From: a virus
Length of the DNA stretch: 37,829 nt
IMG/VR virus record: IMGVR_UViG_3300042731_007593
Coordinates: 1 to 37,829 of that record
Direction: 5' to 3' (one strand)
Below the pieces are notes generated by a model that searched no databases, was not told the origin of the DNA, and saw only the letters and a list, made by a program, of their open reading frames with translations. Numbering within the stretch: the first letter of the stretch is position 1; the number at the start of each line of letters is the position of its first letter. Below are positions 1-7,006 of the stretch, piece after piece. The position numbers and the translations under genes were made by a program.

Positions 1-230
1 CGTCTCACTTTATTAGAAGTATACATATCCATATACGGAAGAACTCTGTTAAAACCAAGGTTATGGAGAACCTCTTGGTCACCGGCGTTTAAAAGCGCAT
101 CTGTGTTCGCTTCAGACTGAAAGGTTTGATTAGCTGATCCATGGCTATTATAAAAATCTTGTATTCGTTCCTGTGCTTCTTTTGTTTTACCATCTATTAA
201 TGCTGATGTAGAAAAAATCTTCTTTACCAT
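1..230 (-). CDS. Portal protein, N-terminal part (gene continues at the other end of the window)
   Basis: These are the first 76 codons, plus two bases of the next, of the portal gene whose remainder lies at 36047-37829. The start ATG (228-230) follows a GGGGAGAGGA ribosome binding site and sits 41 bases after the large terminase stop, the usual terminase-portal order. The reading frame is open to base 1. Joined to base 37829 it continues in frame through NKVRR-TSLVSGIQRRNRKS, a stretch typical of P22-like portal N-terminal regions (known for the family). The portal forms the dodecameric DNA entry ring at one capsid vertex. The split is only an effect of where the circle was opened. Confidence 0.9.
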   Translation of the reverse strand, partial: MVKKIFSTSALIDGKTKEAQERIQDFYNSHGSANQTFQSEANTDALLNAGDQEVLHNLGFNRVLPYMDMYTSNKVR

Positions 231-271
231 TCCTCTCCCCTTATTGGATTATCATCTTTTAGGATACATAA

Positions 272-1594
272 TCACTTAAATTTTCCATATGAACGTGGTC
301 CTAATGATGATACCGCAGACATACGCAATTCGTCTAGATCTTGAGCAGAAAAGTCATCTGATATAAGAGGAATCCCCAAAGACATATACCCAAATGCATC
401 TGCTGCATGACTTGACCAGTCATGGACTCCATCAGTATCTCTAAATATTTCATGCTTATCATTATAATCGTAATGATAAAATTGCAATGCATTAATCAAA
501 ACCTTACATTCCTTTTTATCAATACGTACTCTTCGGATGGTTACTCTTCCTGCTTCTATTTTATCATTCCTTCTTTTTGGTTTTTGAAGCCTAAAAGGAT
601 GTATCCCATAATTAGCTAATTGTTCTATACGACTTAAACCAGATCCCCATTCTCTATTTATAGTATCATGAGGCATAATATGGTGACCATACACATAGGG
701 CTTAGACTTCAGTATTTCTACATAGTGAGGCGCTCCTTCACCACGATTCTCATAATATCCGATGATATTAACTGCATTATTAATAAGCTGAAAAAAAATA
801 ATAGCAGTTGCATCAGAAATTCCAATGTCCCATGCAGTATGAACGGGATATGCTGCATCATATAATACTTCTCCTATACGATGTTCATCATACATATCTT
901 TAATATAGTGAGCATAAATAGCACCTTGCATACCACACTCAAACGATGAATAATATTCTTGCAAAAAACGCTCTGTAGAGAATCGTTCTTTTTCAGCTGC
1001 AAGTTCTTCAGGCTCGACATGTTTTGTATCGTCTACAGTGAGCTTGAGCGAAAACCATTCCTTGGGATTCTTCAAAGCAAATTGATATAAATCGTAAAAA
1101 TGATTTTTAGAACATGGTGTGGATATAAAACACGCCCATCCCTTATTTGCAGCTAAGCATGGTGATAGCACGTCAAACACACGAGGATGCTGATATGCGT
1201 ACTCTGACAGAATAACACCAGCTGGATTGGTTCCCCTTAAACGATCGTATTTATCTGAACCACAAAATTTTATGATAGATCCGTTGTGCTTAAAAGTAAT
1301 CTTCATATAAGAATTATTTTTCTTACATATTTCATCCGGAAAGTAATCAAGTAATCGGATACCATCAAAAGAATGGCCTTCCCAAATAGTGTCACGAGCT
1401 TGGTTATAGGTAGGCAGCACATACAAGATAGTACATGGTGTACGCACGGCAGCCCGTAAAGCTAACTGAATAGCAACAAAATCTTTTCCTCCACGGCGTG
1501 GAATTATAGGAATAAGACGCCTATAATTGTGCTCTTCAAAAGCGTTAAGTATCTGAGTTTGGTAAGGCCGCAGTATCACTTTGTGTAAGGTCAT
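272..1594 (-). CDS. terL: Terminase large subunit (packaging ATPase/nuclease)
   Basis: This 440-residue motor protein pumps DNA into the prohead through the portal and cuts concatemers. Visible motifs are a Walker A-like PRRGGKD at residues 32-38, a Walker B-like strand GVILSEYA at 126-133 (the usual D-E pair is S-E here), a coupling motif FISTP near 157-160, and RNase H-fold nuclease acidic positions around D256/D261 (WDIGISDAT) and D399 (HAADAF). Its start overlaps the end of the small subunit gene by 50 bases, suggesting coupled translation. The length is close to that of P22/T7-like large terminases. Portal follows directly downstream. Confidence 0.93.
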   Translation of the reverse strand: MTLHKVILRPYQTQILNAFEEHNYRRLIPIIPRRGGKDFVAIQLALRAAVRTPCTILYVLPTYNQARDTIWEGHSFDGIRLLDYFPDEICKKNNSYMKITFKHNGSIIKFCGSDKYDRLRGTNPAGVILSEYAYQHPRVFDVLSPCLAANKGWACFISTPCSKNHFYDLYQFALKNPKEWFSLKLTVDDTKHVEPEELAAEKERFSTERFLQEYYSSFECGMQGAIYAHYIKDMYDEHRIGEVLYDAAYPVHTAWDIGISDATAIIFFQLINNAVNIIGYYENRGEGAPHYVEILKSKPYVYGHHIMPHDTINREWGSGLSRIEQLANYGIHPFRLQKPKRRNDKIEAGRVTIRRVRIDKKECKVLINALQFYHYDYNDKHEIFRDTDGVHDWSSHAADAFGYMSLGIPLISDDFSAQDLDELRMSAVSSLGPRSYGKFK

Positions 1595-2072
1595 CTTTCT
1601 CTTTTTTTATTACATGTTTTTTATGAACCTCTTCAAAAATTTCTTTGATAAGCTCGATGGATGTATCATCTTTAAATTTTGATTGAAGAGCTGCATGATA
1701 CTCATTTGCCTTATCCCATCGTGGAAGATAATAGTGCAAACACCATGCAGTATAACGCGGTTCAAGTTTACGAAATAACATCCCTATTTCTCGACGAACT
1801 CCTATTACCATCTTAGCGTACTCGATACCTTCATCAAGAAATATACACCGTTTTCTCCAGTCATCTACTGATTTTTTAGATATTTTTTGTATTACACAAA
1901 ATTGTTCAAGAGAAAGTGCATCGTCATTCTCATCTACCCATTCGATTAATGTTGAGGCTAATTTTTCCAACTCACCTACAGGAACTTTTCTAAAAAGACG
2001 CTTTCTCCCAAAAGCACGCTTATCCACTTTATCGGGCGCTTTCACCGTCCTTCCCATGCGATGCTTACTCAT
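1545..2072 (-). CDS. terS: Terminase small subunit
   Basis: A 175-residue, charged, helical protein directly upstream of and overlapping the large terminase. It resembles P22 gp3-like DNA-packaging proteins: a basic N-terminus, a helix-turn-helix-like part around residues 55-75 (LEQFCVIQKISKKSVDDWRK), and the segment LEPRYTAWCLHYYLPRWDK, typical of this group. Its role would be to recognise the packaging start and load the large subunit. The start ATG overlaps the TGA of the preceding small gene (ATGA). The assignment rests on position plus family resemblance; the pac site itself is not visible. Confidence 0.82.
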   Translation of the reverse strand: MSKHRMGRTVKAPDKVDKRAFGRKRLFRKVPVGELEKLASTLIEWVDENDDALSLEQFCVIQKISKKSVDDWRKRCIFLDEGIEYAKMVIGVRREIGMLFRKLEPRYTAWCLHYYLPRWDKANEYHAALQSKFKDDTSIELIKEIFEEVHKKHVIKKEKDDLTQSDTAALPNSDT

Positions 2073-2320
2073 TCATTCTCTCCTTTTATGTTTGATAAAT
2101 TGCTTCTATTCTGGTGAACTATTTTGCGTATATTCCATAAAGCTTCAGATTGTCTTTCAAGCTGTCGATTAGTCTTTGTCAACTCTGCTTGAAGATTACC
2201 AGCAAAGTTAGAAAGAGCGGTCAAAGATCGCTCCAAATAACTGATCTTGCGTTCAAACTTAGTAAACTTAGTCACTAATTCCTTTTGTTCGTGCAGGCAA
2301 GAAAGTTTGTTGGGTTCCAT
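2069..2320 (-). CDS. Small coiled-coil protein of unknown function
   Basis: The frame is open upstream to 2380, but the ATG at 2320 has a GGAGAC ribosome binding site, so I chose an 83-residue product. It is almost entirely helical with heptad-like spacing (KFERKISYLERSLTALSNF, then LQAELTKTNRQLERQ). No catalytic motif is visible. It begins inside the 3' end of rusA and ends in an ATGA overlap with the small terminase gene, so it is translated as part of the packaging operon. Position suggests a packaging or recombination accessory role, but this is only inference. Confidence 0.65.
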   Translation of the reverse strand: MEPNKLSCLHEQKELVTKFTKFERKISYLERSLTALSNFAGNLQAELTKTNRQLERQSEALWNIRKIVHQNRSNLSNIKGENE

Positions 2321-2759
2321 GCTTTGTCTCCAGGATAGGTTCTTGTAAGACTTCTGTAACAGTAACTTCAGTTCTTGCATATCTATGAGTGTAACATTTT
2401 ATGGCGCTTATTTTGAATATATACGCATCATCGGCATAAAGAAGACCGGAACAACAGTCAAGAATAAACTTTTGCAGGTTATCACAATCTGGTTTAGAAA
2501 TATGGTAGAGTCCTTTTTTTTTTCTGAGTGATTTTGTTTTGGGAAGGCTGAAATAGAATTTTATTTGAATTGCAAGAGGACCACAAAGAAGATGTTCTTT
2601 GAGTGAGGAATATTTCTCGGTGGCTCTTTTTATCAATATGCGGTAGTAGAGTTTATCTTTTTTGCACGGGTCATAGGTAACTCCTGCTTTTGTGTGTCGA
2701 TGTCTCTTTTGAGCAATTGGCTTCTCATTTAATATAAATGCTATTTCTCTTAGGCTCAT
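2268..2759 (-). CDS. rusA: RusA-family Holliday junction resolvase
   Basis: A 163-residue endonuclease of the RusA family, which cuts four-way DNA junctions as homodimers and helps phages resolve recombination or packaging branches. The family signature is clear: KPDCDNLQK at residues 89-97 with the acidic pair D91/D93, then LLYADDAYI with D110/D111; an N-terminal KPIAQKRHRH motif lies at 13-22. The length is a little above that of E. coli RusA (about 120 residues), with a C-terminal tail. The ribosome binding site GGAG precedes the ATG at 2759. The first 17 codons are duplicated exactly 1369 bases upstream, on the other side of the methyltransferase gene. Confidence 0.92.
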   Translation of the reverse strand: MSLREIAFILNEKPIAQKRHRHTKAGVTYDPCKKDKLYYRILIKRATEKYSSLKEHLLCGPLAIQIKFYFSLPKTKSLRKKKGLYHISKPDCDNLQKFILDCCSGLLYADDAYIFKISAIKCYTHRYARTEVTVTEVLQEPILETKHGTQQTFLPARTKGISD

Positions 2760-2771
2760 TTACTCTCCTTC
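2708..2771. repeat. 64-bp direct repeat, copy 1 (rusA start region)
   Basis: An exact 64-base match to 4077-4140. It covers the ribosome binding site and first 17 codons of intact rusA. The flanks diverge immediately on both sides (CATACG against CCTCGT after the repeat). The two copies bound the methyltransferase gene. Confidence 0.96.
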
Positions 2772-4055
2772 ATACGTAACAACCTTAAAACTACCTCCAG
2801 TTGGAATAGTTAATATCGTTTGTTTGTTCCATTTTCCTGATATAACTCGTTTTATTCGTTCAGCGGTCAATGACTTGCAAAAATAAGCGTTCTCAATGAG
2901 AATAAATTTACGATTAGCATCCTTGAGATTTAAATTGAGAACGGCATGAGCCGTTGTAGCTGATCCTCCAAATGCGTCAACAACTAGGCCATCTTTGGGG
3001 CAAAACATTTCAATAAGACGCTCAGTTAGCTTGAGAGGTTTAGGTGTATTAAATGGACAATTAGCCCCAAGAATCGATTTAATAAGTTTTTTGGCTGCGT
3101 CATTATGCCCCGAAACTTTGTGGGGGAAACTCAAATTTATATGTTCATCAGATTTCCATTTTTCATCAAGAATTTCATCTGAAGACCAATAAGTTCCAAT
3201 ATTTCTACCCTTGTTCCTTTTAACAACATCTTTTAAATAGGACTTAAGCCGGGGGACACCATGTCCTGATTTTCCAAAATTAAGAATGGGCCATGGTTTT
3301 AACAGTTTTTTTTCTAGTTCTTTTAAGCTGTATTTTCCATAAGTAACAAGATTTCCGCGTTGGTCTTCTTTATATTTAACTCCCCATTGTTCTAACATTT
3401 TTTTAATGTTTTTTTTTGATCTTCGCCAATATGCATTTTTGGGATAATGTATTTTTTTAGTAAATGGATTTTGAATACCATATCTATAAGAATCATTGCC
3501 CGAAGTTGCTAACAATGGTGTTGATTTCCATGGATTTTTATCTCCATCTGGACTATGATATCGAGCGTTCATCTTTTCAGTTCTTGGAATTACCCCACGA
3601 AAGGCAAATTTTTTATCCTTCGCATATACTAAAACATAATCAGTCGTAGATGGGATAGCATTTTTTTTATCATTTTTTGGGCTGTAATAGCATTCCCAAT
3701 TAACAATGCCAAGTCTATTGTTTTCACCAAATACCTCATCCATTAAAAGGCCAAGTCGAAATAATTCATGATAGCTAATGTGAACTGCTATTATCCCTGA
3801 TTCCTTAAGGAGTTTTTTCGCTAATTGCAATCTGACTTCCATGAAAGAAAGCCATTTAGAGTGCTCATCTTTTTTATTATCATAAAACCTGTCATTAAAA
3901 ATGAAATCATTTCCTGTGTTATAGGGTGGGTCCCAAACCATAAGATCAACAATACAATCTTGATCAAGCATACTCTTCATAACGTCTAAATTGTCACCAC
4001 AAATAAGCAAATTATCACCTTGTGACTTTATACTTTCTATTAATTTTTTCTTCAT
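2760..4055 (-). CDS. DNA methyltransferase, type III Mod-like (beta-class amino-methyltransferase)
   Basis: This S-adenosylmethionine-dependent enzyme is predicted to methylate an exocyclic amino group (N6-adenine or N4-cytosine). The target motif DPPY lies at residues 42-45 (WDPPYNTGNDF), while the cofactor-binding motif I (DAFGGSATT) comes late, near residue 360. This circular order is that of the beta class and of type III Mod subunits; RKFILIE and AERIKRVI after it are also typical. The chosen start is 4055 (431 residues, MKKKLIES). The frame is open to 4097, but those extra codons lie partly in the duplicated rusA sequence. No restriction subunit is next to it, so it is an orphan enzyme, probably protecting phage DNA. 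It sits between two copies of the rusA start, so it looks like a later insertion. Confidence 0.9.
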   Translation of the reverse strand: MKKKLIESIKSQGDNLLICGDNLDVMKSMLDQDCIVDLMVWDPPYNTGNDFIFNDRFYDNKKDEHSKWLSFMEVRLQLAKKLLKESGIIAVHISYHELFRLGLLMDEVFGENNRLGIVNWECYYSPKNDKKNAIPSTTDYVLVYAKDKKFAFRGVIPRTEKMNARYHSPDGDKNPWKSTPLLATSGNDSYRYGIQNPFTKKIHYPKNAYWRRSKKNIKKMLEQWGVKYKEDQRGNLVTYGKYSLKELEKKLLKPWPILNFGKSGHGVPRLKSYLKDVVKRNKGRNIGTYWSSDEILDEKWKSDEHINLSFPHKVSGHNDAAKKLIKSILGANCPFNTPKPLKLTERLIEMFCPKDGLVVDAFGGSATTAHAVLNLNLKDANRKFILIENAYFCKSLTAERIKRVISGKWNKQTILTIPTGGSFKVVTYEGE

Positions 4056-4128
4056 ACTTAGCTGACTTTTCCTTAGTTTGAGCAATTGGCTTCTCATTTA
4101 ATATAAATGCTATTTCTCTTAGGCTCAT
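4015..4128 (-). pseudogene. Truncated duplicate of the rusA 5' end
   Basis: The ATG at 4128 has the same ribosome binding site and first 17 residues as rusA (MSLREIAFILNEKPIAQ). After the 64-bp repeat ends, the frame runs into unrelated codons and stops with TGA at 4015-4017, inside the methyltransferase gene. The result is a 37-residue fragment with none of the catalytic aspartates. It may be translated, and could couple ribosomes to the methyltransferase start at 4055, whose own ribosome binding site is poorly spaced. It appears to be the scar of a recombination event that placed the methyltransferase here. Confidence 0.8.
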
Positions 4129-4140
4129 TTACTCTCCTTC
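4077..4140. repeat. 64-bp direct repeat, copy 2
   Basis: Identical over 64 bases to 2708-2771, offset by 1369 bases. The interval holds the methyltransferase gene. Recombination between the copies would delete the methyltransferase precisely and leave an intact rusA. Confidence 0.96.
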
Positions 4141-4164
4141 CTCGTTTAACCAAGTACTATATCT

Positions 4165-4296
4165 TCAGCGGCAGGAAAAAAGATTTGTAAAATAGGTAGC
4201 CACTGCTTCTTCGAGTCTGCAAAAAGATCTTTCATGTCGATGTCTTTTTTGTGGTATTGGTCGTTCGTAGATGGTAAATTGTACTTCTCGCAGCAT
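4165..4296 (-). pseudogene. Decayed second RusA-like N-terminal remnant
   Basis: A 43-codon frame beginning at 4296 after a GGAGAG ribosome binding site reads MLREVQFTIYERPIPQKRHR and then drifts off into unrelated residues before a TGA at 4165. The start is clearly homologous to the RusA N-terminus (LREIAF...KPIAQKRHRH), but it differs at many bases, unlike the exact repeat beside it. This suggests an older, diverged rusA gene stood here and was mostly lost when the present rusA/methyltransferase segment was acquired. It overlaps no other gene. Confidence 0.72.
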
Positions 4297-4312
4297 CTAC
4301 TCTCCTTTTCCT

Positions 4313-4813
4313 TTACAGATTAGCCTTTCGTCTAAGAAAGTCTAAATATTCTTGAGAAATAATATGATCACCTGGTTGCAACGTATAACGTCCCTCGTAG
4401 TATGCTCTTGATTTAAGAATATCTTGTTTTTCTTGTTCGCATATTGCATAGGGACCGCTTGCTGGATATGTTTTGGTGTCCTGAAAATCATCGTCAAACA
4501 TGATGTTTTTCCTTTCTTTCTTGTTTGAACCTAAAGCGTTGGCAAGTTGTTTACGAAACTCGTAGTTTATTTTTATTCCATATTGTTGGTGCCATTTCTT
4601 AGCATTGACATGAAACCATCCAACTGGATTTGAAGATCCCTCATAGTGCTCAAGCGCATGTTGTAATGCAGCTGGTTCGTAACACATGAAATCTATCTTT
4701 TCCTGCAAGCAAAGGTGTTCAGGCATTGCATGTATCTGCGGATAAATATCGTCCTGTGAGAACTGTCCTTGTTTGGCTTTTTGGACAATCTTCTGTTGTT
4801 CCTTAGAAAACAT
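4313..4813 (-). CDS. Hypothetical protein, 166 residues
   Basis: I do not recognise this protein. It is soluble, with an N-terminal helical part (FSKEQQKIVQKAKQG), a middle segment rich in aromatic residues (NPVGWFHVNAKKWHQQYGI), and an acidic linker (FDDDFQDTK) before a C-terminal YLDFLRRKANL. The layout resembles small replication or helicase-loader-like phage proteins (helical end, linker, W-rich domain), but no motif settles this. The start at 4813 has AAAGGAACGT upstream. It is the first gene after the non-coding gap 4814-5166 and leads the packaging-side operon. Confidence 0.65.
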   Translation of the reverse strand: MFSKEQQKIVQKAKQGQFSQDDIYPQIHAMPEHLCLQEKIDFMCYEPAALQHALEHYEGSSNPVGWFHVNAKKWHQQYGIKINYEFRKQLANALGSNKKERKNIMFDDDFQDTKTYPASGPYAICEQEKQDILKSRAYYEGRYTLQPGDHIISQEYLDFLRRKANL

Positions 4814-5166
4814 ACGTTCCTTTCGTGTTATAAAGTACCATTATTTGAGTATATTGTCACAGTTGCTTGGAAGCTGTTGCTCTGTATTATGCACATATAC
4901 TACTCACACGCACTTTTTCCTTTTTTCGGTGAAAAAAGTGCTTTGTTCGTAAAGATGGGGAAAAAAAGATCGATCTATACTTCCCATTTCAGGGCTCCCC
5001 TTCTTTACGTACACGAATATTTCCTTAAAAAGGAAGGACGGCGGTTTGTGCTCCATGCGGATGGTCCCTGTCTTTCCCCTCTCCCCCCCCTTATAAAAAA
5101 AAACAACTGACGTCTATAATGCACGGCGCAGTTTCAAGCCAATAGGCGCAGTAGTGGCGTGTATAC
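4814..5166. other. Non-coding interval with hairpin, homopolymer tracts and purine-rich DNA
   Basis: No convincing gene is seen on either strand; one plus-strand open frame has no ribosome binding site and an odd composition. The interval holds the hairpin at 4910-4941, a run of eight or more C near 5083-5091 followed by a run of A to 5103 (a T-run on the minus strand, possibly ending the gene at 5167), a TATAAT box near 5115 and a short repeated GGCGCAG. The mixture could serve as a replication origin, a small RNA locus or a promoter for the gene at 4813. I cannot decide between these. Confidence 0.5.
4910..4941. repeat. Hairpin I (GCAC-T5 / A6-GTGC)
   Basis: Arms GCACTTTTT and AAAAAAGTGC flank a loop CC-TTTTTTCGGT-G. 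A closely related hairpin stands at 5214-5245 with the same loop, but its stem-end pairs are changed on both arms. The flanks also share CTCAC and CGCAC words. Confidence 0.75.
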
Positions 5167-6204
5167 CTAGACTACACCTGGGGTTTGGCGTGTGCTAGAG
5201 AGCTCACTCGCACACGCTTTTTCCTTTTTTCGTTGAAAAAAGCGTTTTGCATCGTGAGGGGGAGTGTACATTACAGAGTTTTTGGTTATGGTTATTGTCC
5301 CTAGTATTATATTCTTAACTATAGTGTGACATGAGTTTATTACATATTGAAAACCTTTATCTGGAAGGGTTTCTAGTAGGTCTTGGATGATGTCTACAAA
5401 ATCATAAATCATTGGATGTATGATGTATGTGTTTACGTTCCAGGTTTTCTTACCTGATTTTATATTTATGAGTTTTAGGCCTGTTTCTTTTTCGAGTTTC
5501 TTTTGTTCTTGTAAGAATACTTTTAGTACTCGGTGTTCATGCCTTCTGGTTATTCCAGCGCTTTCGTATCCGATACGGGCAACAGATCTACGAGTATATT
5601 GTTTGGCTTGAGTGATAAGATAGCCTACGAGTTTTTCTGCCCCATTAGAATGCAATCTGAGTTTACATCTGTAGAAGAAATCTCTTATTGCCATTTTGGC
5701 GGCTTCGCTAGCAATATCAATTTGCATTCTCATTCTTTGAACTGCATCGTAATCTTGACATTGTGCTAGATTATAGTCTGTTTTTTCCCGGGTTTTTCCG
5801 GGTTTTTTAAGGATTTTGTTTGACTTTGGTGACCGGTTATGATAGTTTGTTTGTAACTTTATGTTGGTCATATATTGATCATACCATAAATCCTCAGTGT
5901 TACAACTGGGGATTTTGTGGTTTCTGGGGGTCTCTAAATTATATTCTGTTTTTTCCCAGGTTTCTTTGGGGTTTTTTGAACTTGGCTCTTGACGGCGAGC
6001 CTTACCTTTGTTAGATTCTGTTATGGTTTTCATTGTGGTAAATGTACCATACCAAAGATCCTGGGACTTGTCCTGGGTTTTTTTGGTTTCTGGGGTCTTC
6101 TTATAATTATATTCTTGGTTTTTGCTGGATTTTTCAGGTTTTTTTTGATTTATCCCTTGACACCGGGATCGGGTTTTGGTAGATTCTTCTTGTTGTTTCG
6201 TCAT
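5167..6204 (-). CDS. Repeat-bearing putative DNA-binding or replication initiator protein
   Basis: A 345-residue, strongly basic protein. Residues about 10-150 consist of three copies of a 56-residue repeat (marked by EYNYKK, EYNLET and DYNLAQ, and by DLWY at 49-52 and 105-108), low-complexity and rich in K, T, N and S. Residues about 150-290 form a compact domain whose ARIGYESAGITRRHEHRVLKVF segment looks like a helix-turn-helix/winged helix, followed by TWNVNTYIIHP. This suits a phage replication initiator or a transcription factor. It is transcribed divergently from 6291, with a possible promoter (TTGACT, 17 bases, TAGTGT) so close to the ATG that the message may be leaderless. The C-terminal codons contain hairpin II. 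Function is inferred, not recognised. Confidence 0.6.
   Translation of the reverse strand: MTKQQEESTKTRSRCQGINQKKPEKSSKNQEYNYKKTPETKKTQDKSQDLWYGTFTTMKTITESNKGKARRQEPSSKNPKETWEKTEYNLETPRNHKIPSCNTEDLWYDQYMTNIKLQTNYHNRSPKSNKILKKPGKTREKTDYNLAQCQDYDAVQRMRMQIDIASEAAKMAIRDFFYRCKLRLHSNGAEKLVGYLITQAKQYTRRSVARIGYESAGITRRHEHRVLKVFLQEQKKLEKETGLKLINIKSGKKTWNVNTYIIHPMIYDFVDIIQDLLETLPDKGFQYVINSCHTIVKNIILGTITITKNSVMYTPPHDAKRFFQRKKEKACASELSSTRQTPGVV
5214..5245. repeat. Hairpin II (ACGC-T5 / A6-GCGT)
   Basis: Arms ACGCTTTTT and AAAAAAGCGT flank CC-TTTTTTCGTT-G. It lies inside the last 15-20 codons of the gene at 5167-6204. It matches hairpin I except for stem bases that changed in pairs, so the structure is kept while the sequence is not. 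Confidence 0.75.
5755..6177. repeat. Three imperfect 168-bp in-gene repeats
   Basis: The coding region for residues about 10-150 of the putative initiator holds three units of 56 codons (roughly 6177-6010, 6009-5842, and a partial 5841-5755). Each contains a tract of TTTTTCC-type pyrimidines on the plus strand, and the first two carry a GGTTTCTGGGG word and a small dyad (for example AAATCC...GGATTT around 5888-5915). Lambda-type initiator genes carry iterons within themselves, so this may be an origin as well as a protein repeat; that is inference. Confidence 0.65.
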
Positions 6205-6211
6205 AGTAACG

Positions 6212-6240
6212 ACACTAAAAAAGTTTTAAGGAGTAGTCAA
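6212..6240 (-). promoter_or_regulatory. Possible promoter of the initiator-like gene
   Basis: Read on the minus strand: TTGACT (6240-6235), 17-base spacer, TAGTGT (6217-6212). The start codon at 6204 would lie at or just after the transcription start, so a leaderless message is possible. Confidence 0.4.
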
Positions 6241-6290
6241 GTTTTTTCTTGGCTGCTCCATTCTTTTTTAGTCAATATTGGAGAAAAAAA

Positions 6291-6716
6291 ATGATTCCTG
6301 AAATACTGGAAGACCTCTTTGAGACCATGTTTGAGAGACATGGTTACACCGTAAAACAAATTCAAGAAAAAAAAATATCCATAGACACCATTAGCTATAA
6401 CACGAGTTGCATTTCTGTTGCATGGAGCCCAGAAGATAAAGAAGCTCAATATATAGCGCTGCTTATATCAGAATTCATCAGAGAAAACGTTGAAACGCCT
6501 GCGGAAGTAAAAGTACTTATAAAAGAATTCAACGCTAAGAAGAAGAATTATCATAGATATACTATTCCTAAGGGTGAGCTTTATACTAATAAGAAGGATA
6601 TTCAAAAATTAAAAGATGATCGCCTCAATAAGTTAAAATATGGTATTGGAAAAGTAAAAGAAATGCTTAATGGCATCGAAGAAAGAGCAGAAGACGAAAA
6701 GAAAGATGATGAATAA
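6291..6716 (+). CDS. Hypothetical acidic/helical protein, 141 residues
   Basis: I do not recognise this protein. An upstream in-frame ATG exists at 6249, but the ATG at 6291 has TTGGAG seven to eight bases ahead, so 141 residues (MIPEILEDLFETMFERHGYT...) is preferred. The first half looks globular (residues 1-70). The second is highly charged and helical, ending in KMLN-like and EERAEDEKKDDE stretches. It heads a two-gene rightward operon diverging from the initiator-like gene, and its stop overlaps the next gene's start. An early regulatory or host-interaction role is plausible from position only. Confidence 0.62.
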   Translation: MIPEILEDLFETMFERHGYTVKQIQEKKISIDTISYNTSCISVAWSPEDKEAQYIALLISEFIRENVETPAEVKVLIKEFNAKKKNYHRYTIPKGELYTNKKDIQKLKDDRLNKLKYGIGKVKEMLNGIEERAEDEKKDDE

Positions 6717-6879
6717 AAATGAAGATCAACTCATACAAGTTCATCTAAGTGAAATAAGAAAGCTTAATAAAGAACTAGAATTAAATAAAAAAAAGCTTAA
6801 AGACCTTAAGCGGAAATATAGACTTGTAAAAGAGGTGATGCAAGCTCTTCGTATCACGATCAGTAACCAGCTCAGCTAA
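6706..6879 (+). CDS. Small coiled-coil protein, 57 residues
   Basis: The start is ATG at 6706 or 6709, overlapping the upstream stop (GATGATGAATAA), with GAAAAGAAAG as a purine-rich binding site. The product is one long amphipathic helix (QVHLSEIRKLNKELELNKKK, then LKDLKRKYRLVKEV). No domain is recognised. Translational coupling to the 141-residue protein suggests that the two work together. Transcription probably ends at the hairpin at 6980-7006. Confidence 0.55.
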   Translation: MMNKNEDQLIQVHLSEIRKLNKELELNKKKLKDLKRKYRLVKEVMQALRITISNQLS

Positions 6880-6979
6880 CGTTGCTATAGATGTGCTGAC
6901 AGCAGGAACTCTCTTCATAGAATTTGAATATTTGTTTTGGAAGTATCTTGTTTTCAACCATACATAATAAATTTATCCC

Positions 6980-7006
6980 CCCTTTTTTGACCATGAAGGG
7001 TTTTTT
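6980..7006 (+). terminator. Rho-independent terminator of the 6291-6879 operon
   Basis: CCCTT (6980-6984), an 11-base loop, AAGGG (6996-7000), then T6. The stem is short, but the U-run directly follows it. It lies just before the antiparallel tRNA copy. Confidence 0.6.

Noticed and set aside
4851-4861. TGTGACAATAT shared with 23694-23704
   Set aside because: An 11-base match is expected many times by chance in a 38-kb genome on two strands.
5083-5103. Poly-C/poly-A tract as a CRISPR or telomere-like repeat
   Set aside because: Single homopolymer runs without repeat-spacer pattern.
4769-5110. Plus-strand 113-codon open frame across the non-coding gap
   Set aside because: No ribosome binding site, overlaps the start of the 166-residue gene and the hairpin, composition not protein-like.
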